Part shown: in pieces, positions 33,127 through 41,589 of the stretch
Position numbering within the stretch: the first letter of the stretch is position 1
How the letters are laid out: each line of letters starts with the position of its first letter
Assembly (NCBI RefSeq): GCF_027498035.1
Contig: NZ_CP114978.1
Location: 4,030,001-4,094,000, forward strand
Length of the DNA stretch: 64,000 nucleotides
Direction: 5' to 3'
Origin: Pseudoxanthomonas sp.
Lineage (GTDB): Bacteria > Pseudomonadota > Gammaproteobacteria > Xanthomonadales > Xanthomonadaceae
The notes under the pieces: generated by a model
Told to the model about the DNA's origin: nothing
What the model saw: only the letters and a program-made list of their open reading frames with translations
Databases searched by the model: none
Program-made: the position numbers and the translations under genes

Positions 33127-34085
33127 GCGACGTCGTTTTCACGCCGTGGCAGCAGCGCGCCTACGATCAAGCACTGGCCGCGCTGCAGTCCGGGCGCCTG
33201 GGTCACGCGATGGTGCTGTGCGGGCCTGCAGGCATCGGCAAGCGCGCGGTGGCCGACCGACTGGCGCGCTACGTGCTGTGTGGTGAAGTGCCGGCTCTGG
33301 GCAATCGCGATGCGCAGCTGATCGCAGCGGGGACGCATCCGGACCTGCAGCAGGTGTCCTTCATCCCGACCAAGGACGGCACCAAGCTGCGCTCCGAGAT
33401 CGTGATCGACCAGATTCGCGAACTCTCGCAGAAGCTGACGCTGACGCCGCAGTACGGGCGTGCGCAGGTGGCGATCATCGACCCGGCCGACGCGGTCAAC
33501 CGCGCCGCCTGGAACGCCCTGCTCAAGACCCTGGAAGAGCCGCAACCTGGTCGCTATCTGTGGTTGCTCAGCGCCGAGCCGATGCGTTTGCCGGCGACCA
33601 TCCGCAGCCGCTGCCAGAAATTGGAGATCCGCCTGCCGCCGCGTGCCGAAGCCATGGCCTGGCTGATGGCGCAAGGCTATCCAGAAGTCAGTTCCGCCGA
33701 AGCGCTGGATGCCGCGCGCGGCCATCCGGCGCTGGCGTTGTCATGGATGAGCGAAGGCGGCATGGCGCTGCGCCGGGAAGTCGCTGGCGACCTGGGCAAG
33801 CTCGAACGCGGCCAGTTGGCCGTGGTCGAAACCGCCCAGCGCTGGGCGGCCGATGAACATGCCGCGCTGCGCCTGCGTCATGCGGCCGACCTGGTCCTGG
33901 CGCAGGCGGCCGATCCCGCCTTGACCGATCCGGTGCGATTGAACAAGCTGGCTGCGTGGTTCGACGCGGCCAACCGCACGCGCGATCTTTTGCGGACCAC
34001 GGTGCGCGCCGATCTGGCGATGGTGGATCTACTGCTGGCCTGGCGTGATGGTGCGCGCGGGCCAGCGAACGGGGGAAGGGGATGA
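33123..34085 (+). CDS. holB: DNA polymerase III delta' subunit
   Basis: 320 residues. An AAA+ clamp-loader module with GPAGIGKRAVADRLARYVLC, VNRAAWNALLKTLEEPQPGRYLWLLSAEPMRLPATIRSRCQKLEI (sensor/arginine region) is clear. The P-loop is degenerate (GIGKRAV) as in other delta' subunits that do not bind ATP, and the usual four-Cys zinc module is reduced to a single Cys. It is the stator of the clamp loader whose motor subunit dnaX is at 12.8 kb. It overlaps tmk and pilZ genes by four bases each. Confidence 0.94.
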   Translation: MSDVVFTPWQQRAYDQALAALQSGRLGHAMVLCGPAGIGKRAVADRLARYVLCGEVPALGNRDAQLIAAGTHPDLQQVSFIPTKDGTKLRSEIVIDQIRELSQKLTLTPQYGRAQVAIIDPADAVNRAAWNALLKTLEEPQPGRYLWLLSAEPMRLPATIRSRCQKLEIRLPPRAEAMAWLMAQGYPEVSSAEALDAARGHPALALSWMSEGGMALRREVAGDLGKLERGQLAVVETAQRWAADEHAALRLRHAADLVLAQAADPALTDPVRLNKLAAWFDAANRTRDLLRTTVRADLAMVDLLLAWRDGARGPANGGRG

Positions 34086-34435
34086 GTGCAACGACTCCGA
34101 AAGGCGGCATGGTCTCGCTGACGGTGAAAGACAAGGCGCAGCTCTATAGCGCCTACATTCCTTTCGTGAAGAACGGGGGGATCTTCGTCCCCACGCCCAA
34201 GCGCTATTTTCTCGGCGATGAAGTATTCCTGATGCTGACCTTGCCCGAGTCCAGCGAGCGGCTGGGATTGGCCGCCAAGGTCATCTGGATCACGCCGGTG
34301 GGCGCCCAGGGTGCGCGCACGGCCGGCATCGGCCTGCAGTTCTCCGAAGGCGGCGAAGGTGACATGGTGCGCAACCGCATCGAAACCCTGCTGGCCGGCA
34401 CGCTCAACGCGGACAAGCCCACGCACACGATGTAA
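34082..34435 (+). CDS. pilZ: PilZ domain protein
   Basis: 117 residues with the PilZ pattern GGMVSLTVKDKAQLYSAYIPFVKNGGIFVPTPKRYFLGDEVFLMLTLPES and VIWITPVGAQGARTAGIGLQF. It lacks the RxxxR and D/NxSxxG motifs needed for cyclic di-GMP binding, as does the type IV pilus assembly protein PilZ found after holB in Pseudomonas and Xanthomonas. A role in type IV pilus biogenesis with FimX/PilB is inferred by this position. An intrinsic terminator follows. Confidence 0.92.
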   Translation: MSATTPKGGMVSLTVKDKAQLYSAYIPFVKNGGIFVPTPKRYFLGDEVFLMLTLPESSERLGLAAKVIWITPVGAQGARTAGIGLQFSEGGEGDMVRNRIETLLAGTLNADKPTHTM

Positions 34436-34463
34436 CGCGGTTGTTGCCTGTCGTGCAAACGAA

Positions 34464-34492
34464 AACGCAGCCCTTCGGGGCTGCGTTTTTTT
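34464..34492 (+). terminator. Intrinsic terminator after pilZ
   Basis: AACGCAGCCC / GGGGCTGCGTT with loop TTCG, followed by a run of seven T. It ends the fab-pabB-tmk-holB-pilZ transcription run. Confidence 0.92.
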
Positions 34493-34520
34493 GTTGCGCT
34501 GCGTGCGATTTGCGGCGTGC

Positions 34521-34556
34521 CTACAAGCCCTTGGAGTAGGCTGCCGATCAGCAGGG
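34521..34556 (-). repeat. Degenerate second copy of the tail of the small membrane protein gene
   Basis: This segment matches 34696-34731 over about 35 bases with a few substitutions and one extra base. On the minus strand it would encode the end LLIGSLLQGL, like LLIGNLFKGL of the gene next door. It lies on the far side of a palindromic repeat, so it looks like a leftover tail of the same gene. Confidence 0.6.
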
Positions 34557-34559
34557 CGT

Positions 34560-34665
34560 GTAGCCCGGATAAGGCAGCAGGCCGCATCCGGGGCCATTCG
34601 TGACGAAAGCGGGTCTATCGCGGCGGGACGAGAAGCCCCGGGTGCGCTGCGCTTACCCGGGCTAC
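34560..34665. repeat. GTAGCCCGG-type inverted repeat pair
   Basis: A left unit beginning GTAGCCCGGATAAGGC (34560-34594) faces a right unit whose complement begins GTAGCCCGGGTAAGCGC (34635-34665). The arms are imperfect. It shares the GTAG head with the other palindromes in the window but has a different stem. It resembles extragenic repeats common in gammaproteobacteria. Confidence 0.7.
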
Positions 34666-34695
34666 GGTTTGCCCCGGGAAACGCAGCTCTTGTTG

Positions 34696-34869
34696 CTACA
34701 GCCCCTTGAACAGGTTGCCGATCAGCAGGACCACTAGCCCGGCACAGATCAGCCAGAACGCATAGGGCACCAGTGCGGGGATGTAGTGCAGCTTGGCCGC
34801 AACGCCCAGGCCGCCGAGCAGCAGGGACAGGAAGAACATGCCCGAGGTGGGCGCACTGAGGTTGAACAT
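34696..34869 (-). CDS. Small two-helix membrane protein, unknown function
   Basis: 57 residues beginning MFNLSAPTSGMFFLSLLLGG and ending VLLIGNLFKGL. Two hydrophobic segments (about residues 10-26 and 32-53) flank a short loop with KLHYIP, so it is an inner membrane hairpin. Similar small proteins occur in Xanthomonadaceae as uncharacterised reading frames. Codon use is as in neighbours. A degenerate copy of its last 35 bases lies beyond a repeat downstream. No function is suggested. Confidence 0.65.
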   Translation of the reverse strand: MFNLSAPTSGMFFLSLLLGGLGVAAKLHYIPALVPYAFWLICAGLVVLLIGNLFKGL

Positions 34870-35036
34870 TGATCGGCCCGTCCGGGTTGCCAGGGGAGGG
34901 CGGCGCAGGCCGCCGGCCGGGAAGTCTGGCGGGATGACGGGCCCGACGCAATGGCGTATCGCCAGCGACCGGGCCGGTGATGTGGTTGACCTGCTGATGT
35001 AGGCTGTCCCTTCTACAGACAATCACGGGAAGTCCC

Positions 35037-35696
35037 ATGAAAGCCATGATCGGGCTCGGTGCCCTGGTGTTGTTTTCTGCGGTCTTTTACGCGCGGCCCG
35101 CGGAGGCGAGCGAGCGCGCCTATCTCACCTCTTCGGCAAACCTGCGGACCGGTCCCAATGCGGACTATCCCAGGATCGTCAGCGTGTCCTCGGGCACGCG
35201 CGTGGAGGTCTTCGGTTGCATCGACGATTGGTCCTGGTGCGACATCGCCACGCGTGGCGAGCGCGGCTGGGTGTCCGCCTCCTACCTGGACTACGACAAT
35301 GGCGGACGCCGCACCAGGATCTATGGCAATGGCGCCAGCCTGGGCCTGCCGGTGCTGACGTTCGTGTTGGGCACCTACTGGGATGCGCACTACCGTAGCC
35401 GCAGCTGGTACGGGCAACGTTCGCGCTGGGAGCAGCATCCGCCGCAGCGCCCGCGCCAGGGCGCTGCGCCGCGCAACGTGAATCCGCGGGCGCAGCAGGG
35501 GTATTCCCCATCCGCTCCAGCCAATCGGGCTTCGTCCGATGGGCGGGGCGGCAGTGCGCCGGGCAATCGTGGGAACGCTGCCCCCAGCCCGCAGGCGTCG
35601 CAGCAGCCCAAAGCCTCGGGTCAGCCGCAGCAGCGTGGCGGACAGCCCGCGCAGAAGTCACAGGACAGAAAACAGCAGGACCAGCCGCGACGCTGA
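35037..35696 (+). CDS. Secreted SH3-domain protein with Gln/Pro-rich tail
   Basis: 219 residues: a signal peptide (MKAMIGLGALVLFSAVFYARPAEA), a bacterial SH3 (SH3_3-type) domain (AYLTSSANLRTGPNADYPRIVSVSSGTRVEVFGCIDDWSWCDIA...GERGWVSASYL, residues 28-85), a short YWDAHYRSRSWYG region, and a low-complexity tail rich in Gln, Pro, Arg and Ser from residue 135. Such domains bind peptidoglycan or peptides in the periplasm. The two Cys of the domain are spaced to form a disulfide. It appears to be a single-gene unit. Confidence 0.8.
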   Translation: MKAMIGLGALVLFSAVFYARPAEASERAYLTSSANLRTGPNADYPRIVSVSSGTRVEVFGCIDDWSWCDIATRGERGWVSASYLDYDNGGRRTRIYGNGASLGLPVLTFVLGTYWDAHYRSRSWYGQRSRWEQHPPQRPRQGAAPRNVNPRAQQGYSPSAPANRASSDGRGGSAPGNRGNAAPSPQASQQPKASGQPQQRGGQPAQKSQDRKQQDQPRR

Positions 35697-35769
35697 TCCA
35701 TCCCGATCCGGATGAGGTCGTCCGGATCGCATCGCGTTGAACTGTCGTCATTGCTGCCAGCAAGCGTCT

Positions 35770-35843
35770 CCCGGGTAAGGCCGAAGGCCGTAACCCGGGG
35801 CTTCCACGCCACGCCTCGTCCGGTCTTGCCGACCCGGGTTACG
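35770..35843. repeat. CCCGGGTAA-type palindromic repeat region
   Basis: A stem CCCGGGTAAGGCC...GGCCGTAACCCGGG is followed by a second inverted ACCCGGGTTACG arm at 35832-35843. It fills the gap between the SH3 gene and the convergent FadJ-type gene. The stem core is related to the repeat at 34.6 kb. Confidence 0.6.
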
Positions 35844-35893
35844 CGTGGCGAGGCGTTCGATCCGCCCTGGCGGCTACCGACATTTTACGGGGG

Positions 35894-37954
35894 TCAGACC
35901 ACCGCTTCACGCAGTGCCGCGGCATCCCAGCCCGGGCGTGGCGCGAAGCGGTCGCCGTAGCGGCCCTGCAGGGCCTTGAGCCGTTCGACCAGCGCATCGG
36001 CACCGGTGGCGCGGATGTGCTGGATCGGGCCGCCGCGGAACGGCGCGAACCCGGTGCCGAAGATCACGCCGGCATCCAGCAGGTCGGCATCGGCCACCAC
36101 TTCGTCGTGCAGGCAGGCCACGGCCTCGTTGAGCAGTGGCAGGATCAGGCGGTCTTCCAGGTCGGCCGGCGCCTGGTAGTCCTTGGGCACTTCGGGCTTC
36201 ACCGCGCGACCGTTCTCCCACTTGTACAGGCCCTGGCCGTCCTTCTTGCCGCGTTTGTCCGGTTCGACCGTGGCCAACGCGGCGGGCACCTGCAAGCCCA
36301 GGAACGGTGAGAGTTCCCTGCCCACGCCGGCGGCCACGTCCAGGCCGACGGTGTCGATCAGTTCGATCGGGCCCATCGGCATGCCGAACTTGACCGCAGC
36401 CTTGTCGATCACCGCGCCGGGAATGCCTTCGGCGTAGGCATTGGCCGCTTCCAGCATGTATGGGAACAGCACCCGGTTGACCAGGAAGCCCGGCGTGCCG
36501 GCCACCGGCACCGGGAACTTGTCCAGCGCCTTGCAGAACGCGGCCAGGCGCTGGCCAGTCTCGGCCGACATGCCGTCGTGGTGGACGATTTCCACCAGCG
36601 GCATCATCGACACCGGATTGAAGTAATGCAGGCCGCCGAACTGCGCCGGCCGGGCGATGTGGTCGCGCAGCTCCACCAGCGGGATCGACGAGGTATTGGT
36701 GGTCAGCAGCGCGTCGGCTTTCAGGTTCGGCTCGATCGACTGGTAGAGCGCGCGCTTGGCCTCGGGGTTCTCGATGATGGCCTCGATCACCAGATCGGCG
36801 CTGGCGACGCCTTCGCCCGCCAGATCGGCTTTCAGGCGCGCGGCCACGGCCGGGCGCTTGCTCTCGTCCTTGACCTTCTTCTCGAACAGCGCCTGCGCGC
36901 GGGTCATGGCTGGGTCGATGAAGCGCTGTTCGCGGTCCTGCAGGGTGACCTCGAAGCCCTTGTAGGCCGACCACGCGGCGATGTCGCCGCCCATCACACC
37001 CGCGCCGACCACATGCACGTGCTTGACGCCGTGATCTTTCCCGCCCAGGCCCTTGAGCCGTTCGGTCAGGAAGAAGATACGGATCAGGTTGCGTGCGGCC
37101 GGCGTGCTGGCCAGCTTGACCACGGCGCGACGCTCGGCGTCCAGGCGCCCCTGGATCGGCTTGCCGCCGAAGCGCTCCCAAGTGTTGATCAGCGCATACG
37201 GCGCCGGGTACTGGTCCTTGCGGGCCTTGCGCGCGACCTGCTTGGCCATCTGTGGTGCGAGCAGTTTGCGCGCGGGCAGGGTGTTCGTGAGCCAGCCCAG
37301 GGCGCGCTGCTTGAACGGACGCGTGGTGCCTTTCAGTGCCAGGGCGGCGGCGGTGTCGATCAGCACGGCCTGCTCCACGACTTTGTCGACCAGGCCCATC
37401 GCGCGTGCAGCGCTGGCCGAGACGGTACGGCCCGTCAGCATCAGGTCCATCGCCGCCGGTGCGCCGATCAGGCGCGGCAGGCGTGCGCTGCCACCCCAGC
37501 CGGGGAAGATGCCCAGCTTGGTCTCCGGCAGGCCGATCCGGGTGGAGGCCTCCTTCGACGCCACGCGATAGCGGCAGGCCAGCGAGATCTCGGTGCCGCC
37601 GCCCATGCAGAAGCCGTGGATGGCCGCCACCGTGGGGCAGGGCAGTTCGGCCAGCTTCTGGAACGTGGCCTGGCCGCGGCGGATCGCGTCATTGACCGTG
37701 CCCTTGCGGTCGAAGTCCTGGAACTCCTTCAGGTCCGCGCCGGCGGCGAAGGCGGCCTTGGCAGAAGCGATCACCACGCCCTTGGGCGGGTCGACGGCCA
37801 GGCGATCGATCACATCGCCCAGTTCGATCAACACGTCCTGGGAGAAGGCGTTGACCGAGGCGTTCTCGCGGTCGAAGGACACGACGACCACGCCGTCCGG
37901 ACGGGTCTCCGTGCGCCAGTGACTGAATCGGAGCCCATCGAAGCTGGCTGTCAT
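35894..37954 (-). CDS. Bifunctional enoyl-CoA hydratase / 3-hydroxyacyl-CoA dehydrogenase (FadJ/FadB type)
   Basis: About 686 residues with two enzymes fused. The N-terminal crotonase part has the oxyanion blocks AFAAGADLKEF and IHGFCMGGGTEISLACRYR with catalytic Glu in LPETKLGIFPGWGGSARLPR. The C-terminal part has the NAD motif VHVVGAGVMGGDIAAWSA, LVIEAIIEN, GLHYFNPVSMMPLVEIV and GTPGFLVNRVLFPYMLEA. It oxidises fatty acids; the thiolase partner is not adjacent. An earlier ATG (37966) adds four residues. The downstream repeat separates it from the SH3 gene. FadJ and FadB cannot be separated with certainty by eye. Confidence 0.92.
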   Translation of the reverse strand: MTASFDGLRFSHWRTETRPDGVVVVSFDRENASVNAFSQDVLIELGDVIDRLAVDPPKGVVIASAKAAFAAGADLKEFQDFDRKGTVNDAIRRGQATFQKLAELPCPTVAAIHGFCMGGGTEISLACRYRVASKEASTRIGLPETKLGIFPGWGGSARLPRLIGAPAAMDLMLTGRTVSASAARAMGLVDKVVEQAVLIDTAAALALKGTTRPFKQRALGWLTNTLPARKLLAPQMAKQVARKARKDQYPAPYALINTWERFGGKPIQGRLDAERRAVVKLASTPAARNLIRIFFLTERLKGLGGKDHGVKHVHVVGAGVMGGDIAAWSAYKGFEVTLQDREQRFIDPAMTRAQALFEKKVKDESKRPAVAARLKADLAGEGVASADLVIEAIIENPEAKRALYQSIEPNLKADALLTTNTSSIPLVELRDHIARPAQFGGLHYFNPVSMMPLVEIVHHDGMSAETGQRLAAFCKALDKFPVPVAGTPGFLVNRVLFPYMLEAANAYAEGIPGAVIDKAAVKFGMPMGPIELIDTVGLDVAAGVGRELSPFLGLQVPAALATVEPDKRGKKDGQGLYKWENGRAVKPEVPKDYQAPADLEDRLILPLLNEAVACLHDEVVADADLLDAGVIFGTGFAPFRGGPIQHIRATGADALVERLKALQGRYGDRFAPRPGWDAAALREAVV

Positions 37955-38240
37955 GAAGAGGACCATCCGTTACGGTACGGGGAGGTCGTTATGATCGTGA
38001 GGTTGTTTGGCCTGCGTCAAATCCCCATCTAAGGGTGCCGCTTCACGCCCCCATCCTCGCCATGCGCTTGCCCTCGTCCCGGATCCCCGCGTCGCAGCCC
38101 TTGCCAAGACCATCGGTCCTGGCAGCGCGCAAGGCGAGGCCGGGAACGCGAAGCGGCGCCGGTCACCTGACAGGCAGTCCACGCGCGATGCGCTACTTTC
38201 TCACCCGAACCCCTATGCAGCAGGATTTTAATGCCGACGG
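37955..38240. other. Intergenic region between fadJ-type gene and rpoE
   Basis: About 290 bases between divergent genes. Apart from the sigma-E-like promoter at its right end (listed separately) no gene, RNA or repeat was recognised. Promoters for the FadJ-type gene must lie here, but no clear boxes or fatty-acid-regulator site could be set. Confidence 0.5.
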
Positions 38241-38268
38241 TGAACTTTCCACCGCAGCCGCGGTCACA
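38241..38268 (+). promoter_or_regulatory. Sigma-E-like promoter of rpoE
   Basis: TGAACTT (core GAACTT at 38242-38247) is followed after 16 bases by TCACA (38264-38268). This fits the extracytoplasmic sigma-E pattern (GAACTT, 16-17 bases, TCTGA-like) and so suggests autoregulation of the rpoE-rseA-mucD operon. A start near 38275 favours the ATG at 38310 as the initiation codon. Confidence 0.6.
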
Positions 38269-38309
38269 GGATGCGGACCATGACGGCGCCCACAGGCGTG
38301 CGGCCCGGC

Positions 38310-38927
38310 ATGACCGACGCTGATCCACCCATCGAGCTGGATCTCGAGCTGGTCAAGCGCGTACAGCGCGGGGACAGCGCCGCATTCGACCTGCTGGTGC
38401 GCAAGTACCAGCACAGGATCCTGGCGCTGATCGGCCGCTATGTGCATGACTGGAGCGAGTGCCAGGACGTGGCGCAGGACACTTTCATGCGCGCCTACCG
38501 CGCCATCGGGAGTTTCCGTGGAGACGCGCAGTTCTATACCTGGCTGCACAGGATCGCCGTGAACACCGCCAAGAACCATCTCGTTGCCCACAACCGACGC
38601 CCGCCCACCGACGATGTCGATGCGACCGACGCCGAACAGTACGACTCAGGTGCGCGCCTGCGCGACACCGATACGCCCGAGCGCGAACTCATGCGCCAGC
38701 AACTCGAGCAGACCGTGATGAAGGCGGTCGAAGCACTGCCCGAAGAGCTGCGCATGGCGATCACCCTGCGCGAGGTCGAAGGGCTGAGTTACGACGAAAT
38801 TGCTGCAAGGATGGGCTGTCCGATCGGCACGGTGCGTTCGCGCATCTTCCGTGCCCGCGATGCCATCGACGTCGAGCTGCGCCCATTGCTTGAAACCGAC
38901 AGCGCCACCCGGGAGCGCGCCCGATGA
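38310..38927 (+). CDS. rpoE: RNA polymerase sigma factor RpoE (ECF)
   Basis: 205 residues from the chosen ATG. Region 2 (DSAAFDLLVRKYQHRILALIGRYVHDWSECQDVAQDTFMRAYRAIGSFRGDAQFYTWLHRIAVNTAKNHLV) and region 4 (ALPEELRMAITLREVEGLSYDEIAARMGCPIGTVRSRIFRARDAID) match envelope-stress sigma factors. It directs genes for outer membrane and periplasmic quality control. In-frame ATGs at 38271 and 38280 would fall at or before the likely transcript start, which favours 38310. The end overlaps rseA by four bases. Confidence 0.94.
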   Translation: MTDADPPIELDLELVKRVQRGDSAAFDLLVRKYQHRILALIGRYVHDWSECQDVAQDTFMRAYRAIGSFRGDAQFYTWLHRIAVNTAKNHLVAHNRRPPTDDVDATDAEQYDSGARLRDTDTPERELMRQQLEQTVMKAVEALPEELRMAITLREVEGLSYDEIAARMGCPIGTVRSRIFRARDAIDVELRPLLETDSATRERAR

Positions 38928-39790
38928 TCGACGACAAGTTCCAGCAGCACTACCGCCAGCAGATGTCCGCGCTGATGGATGGCGAGCTTGCACCCGACCA
39001 GGCACGTTTCCTGATGCGCCGCATGGGCGAGGACGATGCCCTGAACGACACCTGGGAGCGCTGGCAGCTGTGTGGCGACGTCTTGCGTGGCCGCGCCCAG
39101 GCACCGGCGCCGCAGGGATTTGCAGAACGCGTGGCCGCAGCCATCGCCGAGCAGTCCGTGCAGCCGGCGGCCAACCAGGAATTCCGCCGCAGCGGCAACC
39201 GCCTGCTGCGCTGGGGTGGCGGTGCGATTGCCGCGTCGGTCGCGCTGGTCGCGTTGTTCATGGCCGGGCAGCAGTCCAAGCCGGCGGCCACCGTGCAGAC
39301 CACTGAGCTGGCCAGCGCTGCGGTGCCTGCCGCGTTGCAGGCACCGCCTTCCACGCCGGCGCCGGCACCGTCGTTGCCTGATGCGGGCGCTGCTCTGGCC
39401 GGGTCTGCAGTGGCCGTGGCCAGCCTGCCGCGTCGGATCGACAGCGACAGCCGTCGTGGCAGCGCCACCCGCAACCAGCAGGCCGCACGGGCGACGGCCA
39501 ACGTGACCCGGCAGGCGCTGGCGGCGGTGAATGCGCCTCCGGCGCGGGCCGTTGCTGCCGAGACACCGGCCAACACGCAGGACCCGTTCTCCGGTGCGCA
39601 CCTGGGGCAGGCCAGTGCCCGTCCGTGGCCGCGCGCATCGCTGCCGCAGTTCCGCGCGGGCGGCAGCTACACGGCCGGCTACACGCCGGGCGAGCAGGCA
39701 CCGTATTACCCGTTCCAGCCGCGCCTGCCCGATGTGCAACCGGCCACTTCCGGATCGGCCGCTGACGCCGAGAGCCCACCGCAGCCGTGA
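38924..39790 (+). CDS. rseA: Anti-sigma-E factor RseA-like
   Basis: 288 residues. The N-terminal sigma-binding domain (QQMSALMDGELAPDQARFLMRRMGEDDALNDTWERWQLCGDVLRG) is followed by one membrane helix (WGGGAIAASVALVALFMAG, about residues 96-114) and a long Ala/Pro-rich periplasmic tail. It holds RpoE inactive at the membrane until cleaved by DegS- and RseP-type proteases. E. coli RseA has 216 residues; the periplasmic part here is longer. It overlaps rpoE at the start. No rseB is found between it and mucD. Confidence 0.88.
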   Translation: MIDDKFQQHYRQQMSALMDGELAPDQARFLMRRMGEDDALNDTWERWQLCGDVLRGRAQAPAPQGFAERVAAAIAEQSVQPAANQEFRRSGNRLLRWGGGAIAASVALVALFMAGQQSKPAATVQTTELASAAVPAALQAPPSTPAPAPSLPDAGAALAGSAVAVASLPRRIDSDSRRGSATRNQQAARATANVTRQALAAVNAPPARAVAAETPANTQDPFSGAHLGQASARPWPRASLPQFRAGGSYTAGYTPGEQAPYYPFQPRLPDVQPATSGSAADAESPPQP

Positions 39791-39864
39791 TGCCAGCGCG
39801 TGGCGCCTGGCGCGCCGCGTGCGATCCACCTCCCCTTTCCCGCGACGCAAGAGGCAAGCAGTCG

Positions 39865-41445
39865 ATGAATCCACGTGCCCGCAATGGCCTGATTGGCCTG
39901 ATTTCCCTCACCATGCCGCTGGCCGCCTGCGCCAAGCAGGACGCCGGTGGCGCCGCGGCAATTGCGCCGACCATCGCCCAGAGCAGTGCCCCGCAGATTG
40001 TCACCGGCCTGCCGGACTTCACCCGCCTGGTCGAACAGGTCGCCCCCGGCGTGGTCAACATCGATGCCACCATCGGCGGCGGCGACAGCAGTGCCGACGA
40101 CGATGAGCAGGCCAGTGACAGCGATAGCGATGGCGATGACGACCAGTCGCAGTTGGACCAGTCGCAGATCCCGGAAATCTTCCGCCAGATCTTCGGTCCG
40201 GGCATGCAGATGCCGGGGCAGGGCGGCGGTCGCGGCAATGCGCGTCCGCGCGGTGAATCGATGGGTTCGGGCTTCATCATCTCGCCCGACGGCTACATCC
40301 TGACCAACAACCATGTGGTCGATGGCTCCAGCAACGTCAAGGTGAAACTGTCCGACGGTCGCTCGTTCAAGGCCAAGGTGATCGGGACCGACAAGGGCTA
40401 CGACGTGGCCCTGCTGAAGATCGACGCCAAGAGCCTGCCATCGCTGCGCATGGGCGAGTCGAACAACCTCAAGGCGGGCCAGTGGGTGGTGGCGATCGGT
40501 TCGCCGTTCGGCCTGGACCACTCGGTCACCGCTGGCGTGGTCAGCGCCACCGGCCGCACCCAGGCGGGAATGGGCGGGTCGAACTACGTGCGTTTCATCC
40601 AGACCGACGTGGCCATCAACCAGGGCAATTCAGGCGGCCCGCTGCTCAATACCTCCGGTGAAGTGGTCGGCATCAACTCGCAGATCTTTTCCCAGTCGGG
40701 CGGCTACATGGGCATCAGCTTCGCGATCCCGATCGACCTGGCGATCAGTGCCGCCGACCAGCTGAAGAAGACCGGCAAGGTCAGTCGCGCCATGCTGGGC
40801 GTGGCGATGAATGCCGAGATCAGCGAAAGCATGGCCAAGAAGCTCGGCCTGCCCGATACCAATGGCGTGATGGTCACCACGGTGTCCCCGGGCAGCGGTG
40901 CCGAGAAGGCCGGGATCAAGCCGATGGACGTGATCACCGAATTCAACGGAGAGAAGGTCACTGATTATTCCGACCTGCCGTCGCGCGTGGCGCCGCTGCC
41001 GCCGGGCACCAAGGTCACCCTGACCGTGATCCGCGATGGCAAGCCGCGCAAGGTGGATGTCACCCTGACGGCGTTGGACCAGAAGGCCCTGGATGCGACC
41101 ACCGGCGGCGGGCGTGACAAAGAAGACAGTGCCGACAAGGCGCCATCGGTCACGCCCAAGGTGCTCGGCTTTTCGGTCCAGGCGCTGCCCGAGGCACAGC
41201 GCCAGCGCCTGGGTCTGCCGGACGGCGGGGTGGTCATCTCCGGTGTCAACCGCGACCTGGCGGCTGACACCGGCCTGTCGCCGGGCCTGATCGTGCTGCA
41301 GGTCAACCGCAGTGCCATCGGCAGCGTCGCCGATTTCAACAAGGCCGTGGCCGGGGTCAAGAAGGGCGATGTCCTGATGTTGCTGATCCAGAGCCAGCGC
41401 GGCGTCAAGCAGTTCGTGGCCGTCACCGTCGGCGGCGAAGGCTGA
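39865..41445 (+). CDS. mucD: DegP/MucD-type periplasmic serine protease with two PDZ domains
   Basis: 526 residues. The trypsin-like triad is His150 (LTNNHVVDG), Asp180 (DVALLKID) and Ser256 (NQGNSGGPLL). PDZ1 begins MLGVAMNAEISESMAKKLG and PDZ2 VLGFSVQALPEAQRQRLGL. It degrades or refolds damaged envelope proteins and closes the sigma-E regulon operon. The N terminus has a lipobox (MPLAAC, Cys22), suggesting a lipoprotein instead of a soluble periplasmic enzyme. An acidic Asp/Ser-rich insert (DSSADDDEQASDSDSDGDDD) precedes the protease domain. The ATG follows AGAGG. Confidence 0.93.
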   Translation: MNPRARNGLIGLISLTMPLAACAKQDAGGAAAIAPTIAQSSAPQIVTGLPDFTRLVEQVAPGVVNIDATIGGGDSSADDDEQASDSDSDGDDDQSQLDQSQIPEIFRQIFGPGMQMPGQGGGRGNARPRGESMGSGFIISPDGYILTNNHVVDGSSNVKVKLSDGRSFKAKVIGTDKGYDVALLKIDAKSLPSLRMGESNNLKAGQWVVAIGSPFGLDHSVTAGVVSATGRTQAGMGGSNYVRFIQTDVAINQGNSGGPLLNTSGEVVGINSQIFSQSGGYMGISFAIPIDLAISAADQLKKTGKVSRAMLGVAMNAEISESMAKKLGLPDTNGVMVTTVSPGSGAEKAGIKPMDVITEFNGEKVTDYSDLPSRVAPLPPGTKVTLTVIRDGKPRKVDVTLTALDQKALDATTGGGRDKEDSADKAPSVTPKVLGFSVQALPEAQRQRLGLPDGGVVISGVNRDLAADTGLSPGLIVLQVNRSAIGSVADFNKAVAGVKKGDVLMLLIQSQRGVKQFVAVTVGGEG

Positions 41446-41484
41446 TCTCCGCCTGTCGCGCCGGGAAACCGCCCGGCGCACCCC

Positions 41485-41507
41485 GGGCCGCCCGATCCGG
41501 GCGGCCC
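41485..41507 (+). terminator. Possible terminator hairpin after mucD
   Basis: GGGCCGCCCG / CGGGCGGCCC with a three-base loop, 40 bases after the mucD stop. No T-run follows, so it is a stem of uncertain role, perhaps stabilising the message end. Confidence 0.4.
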
Positions 41508-41589
41508 GCATGCTGCCATGCGATAATCCTCGTTTGTCCTACGACGGCCCCGAGCCGCCGCCTCCATGCCGCCTGAATCACCCGCCTCG

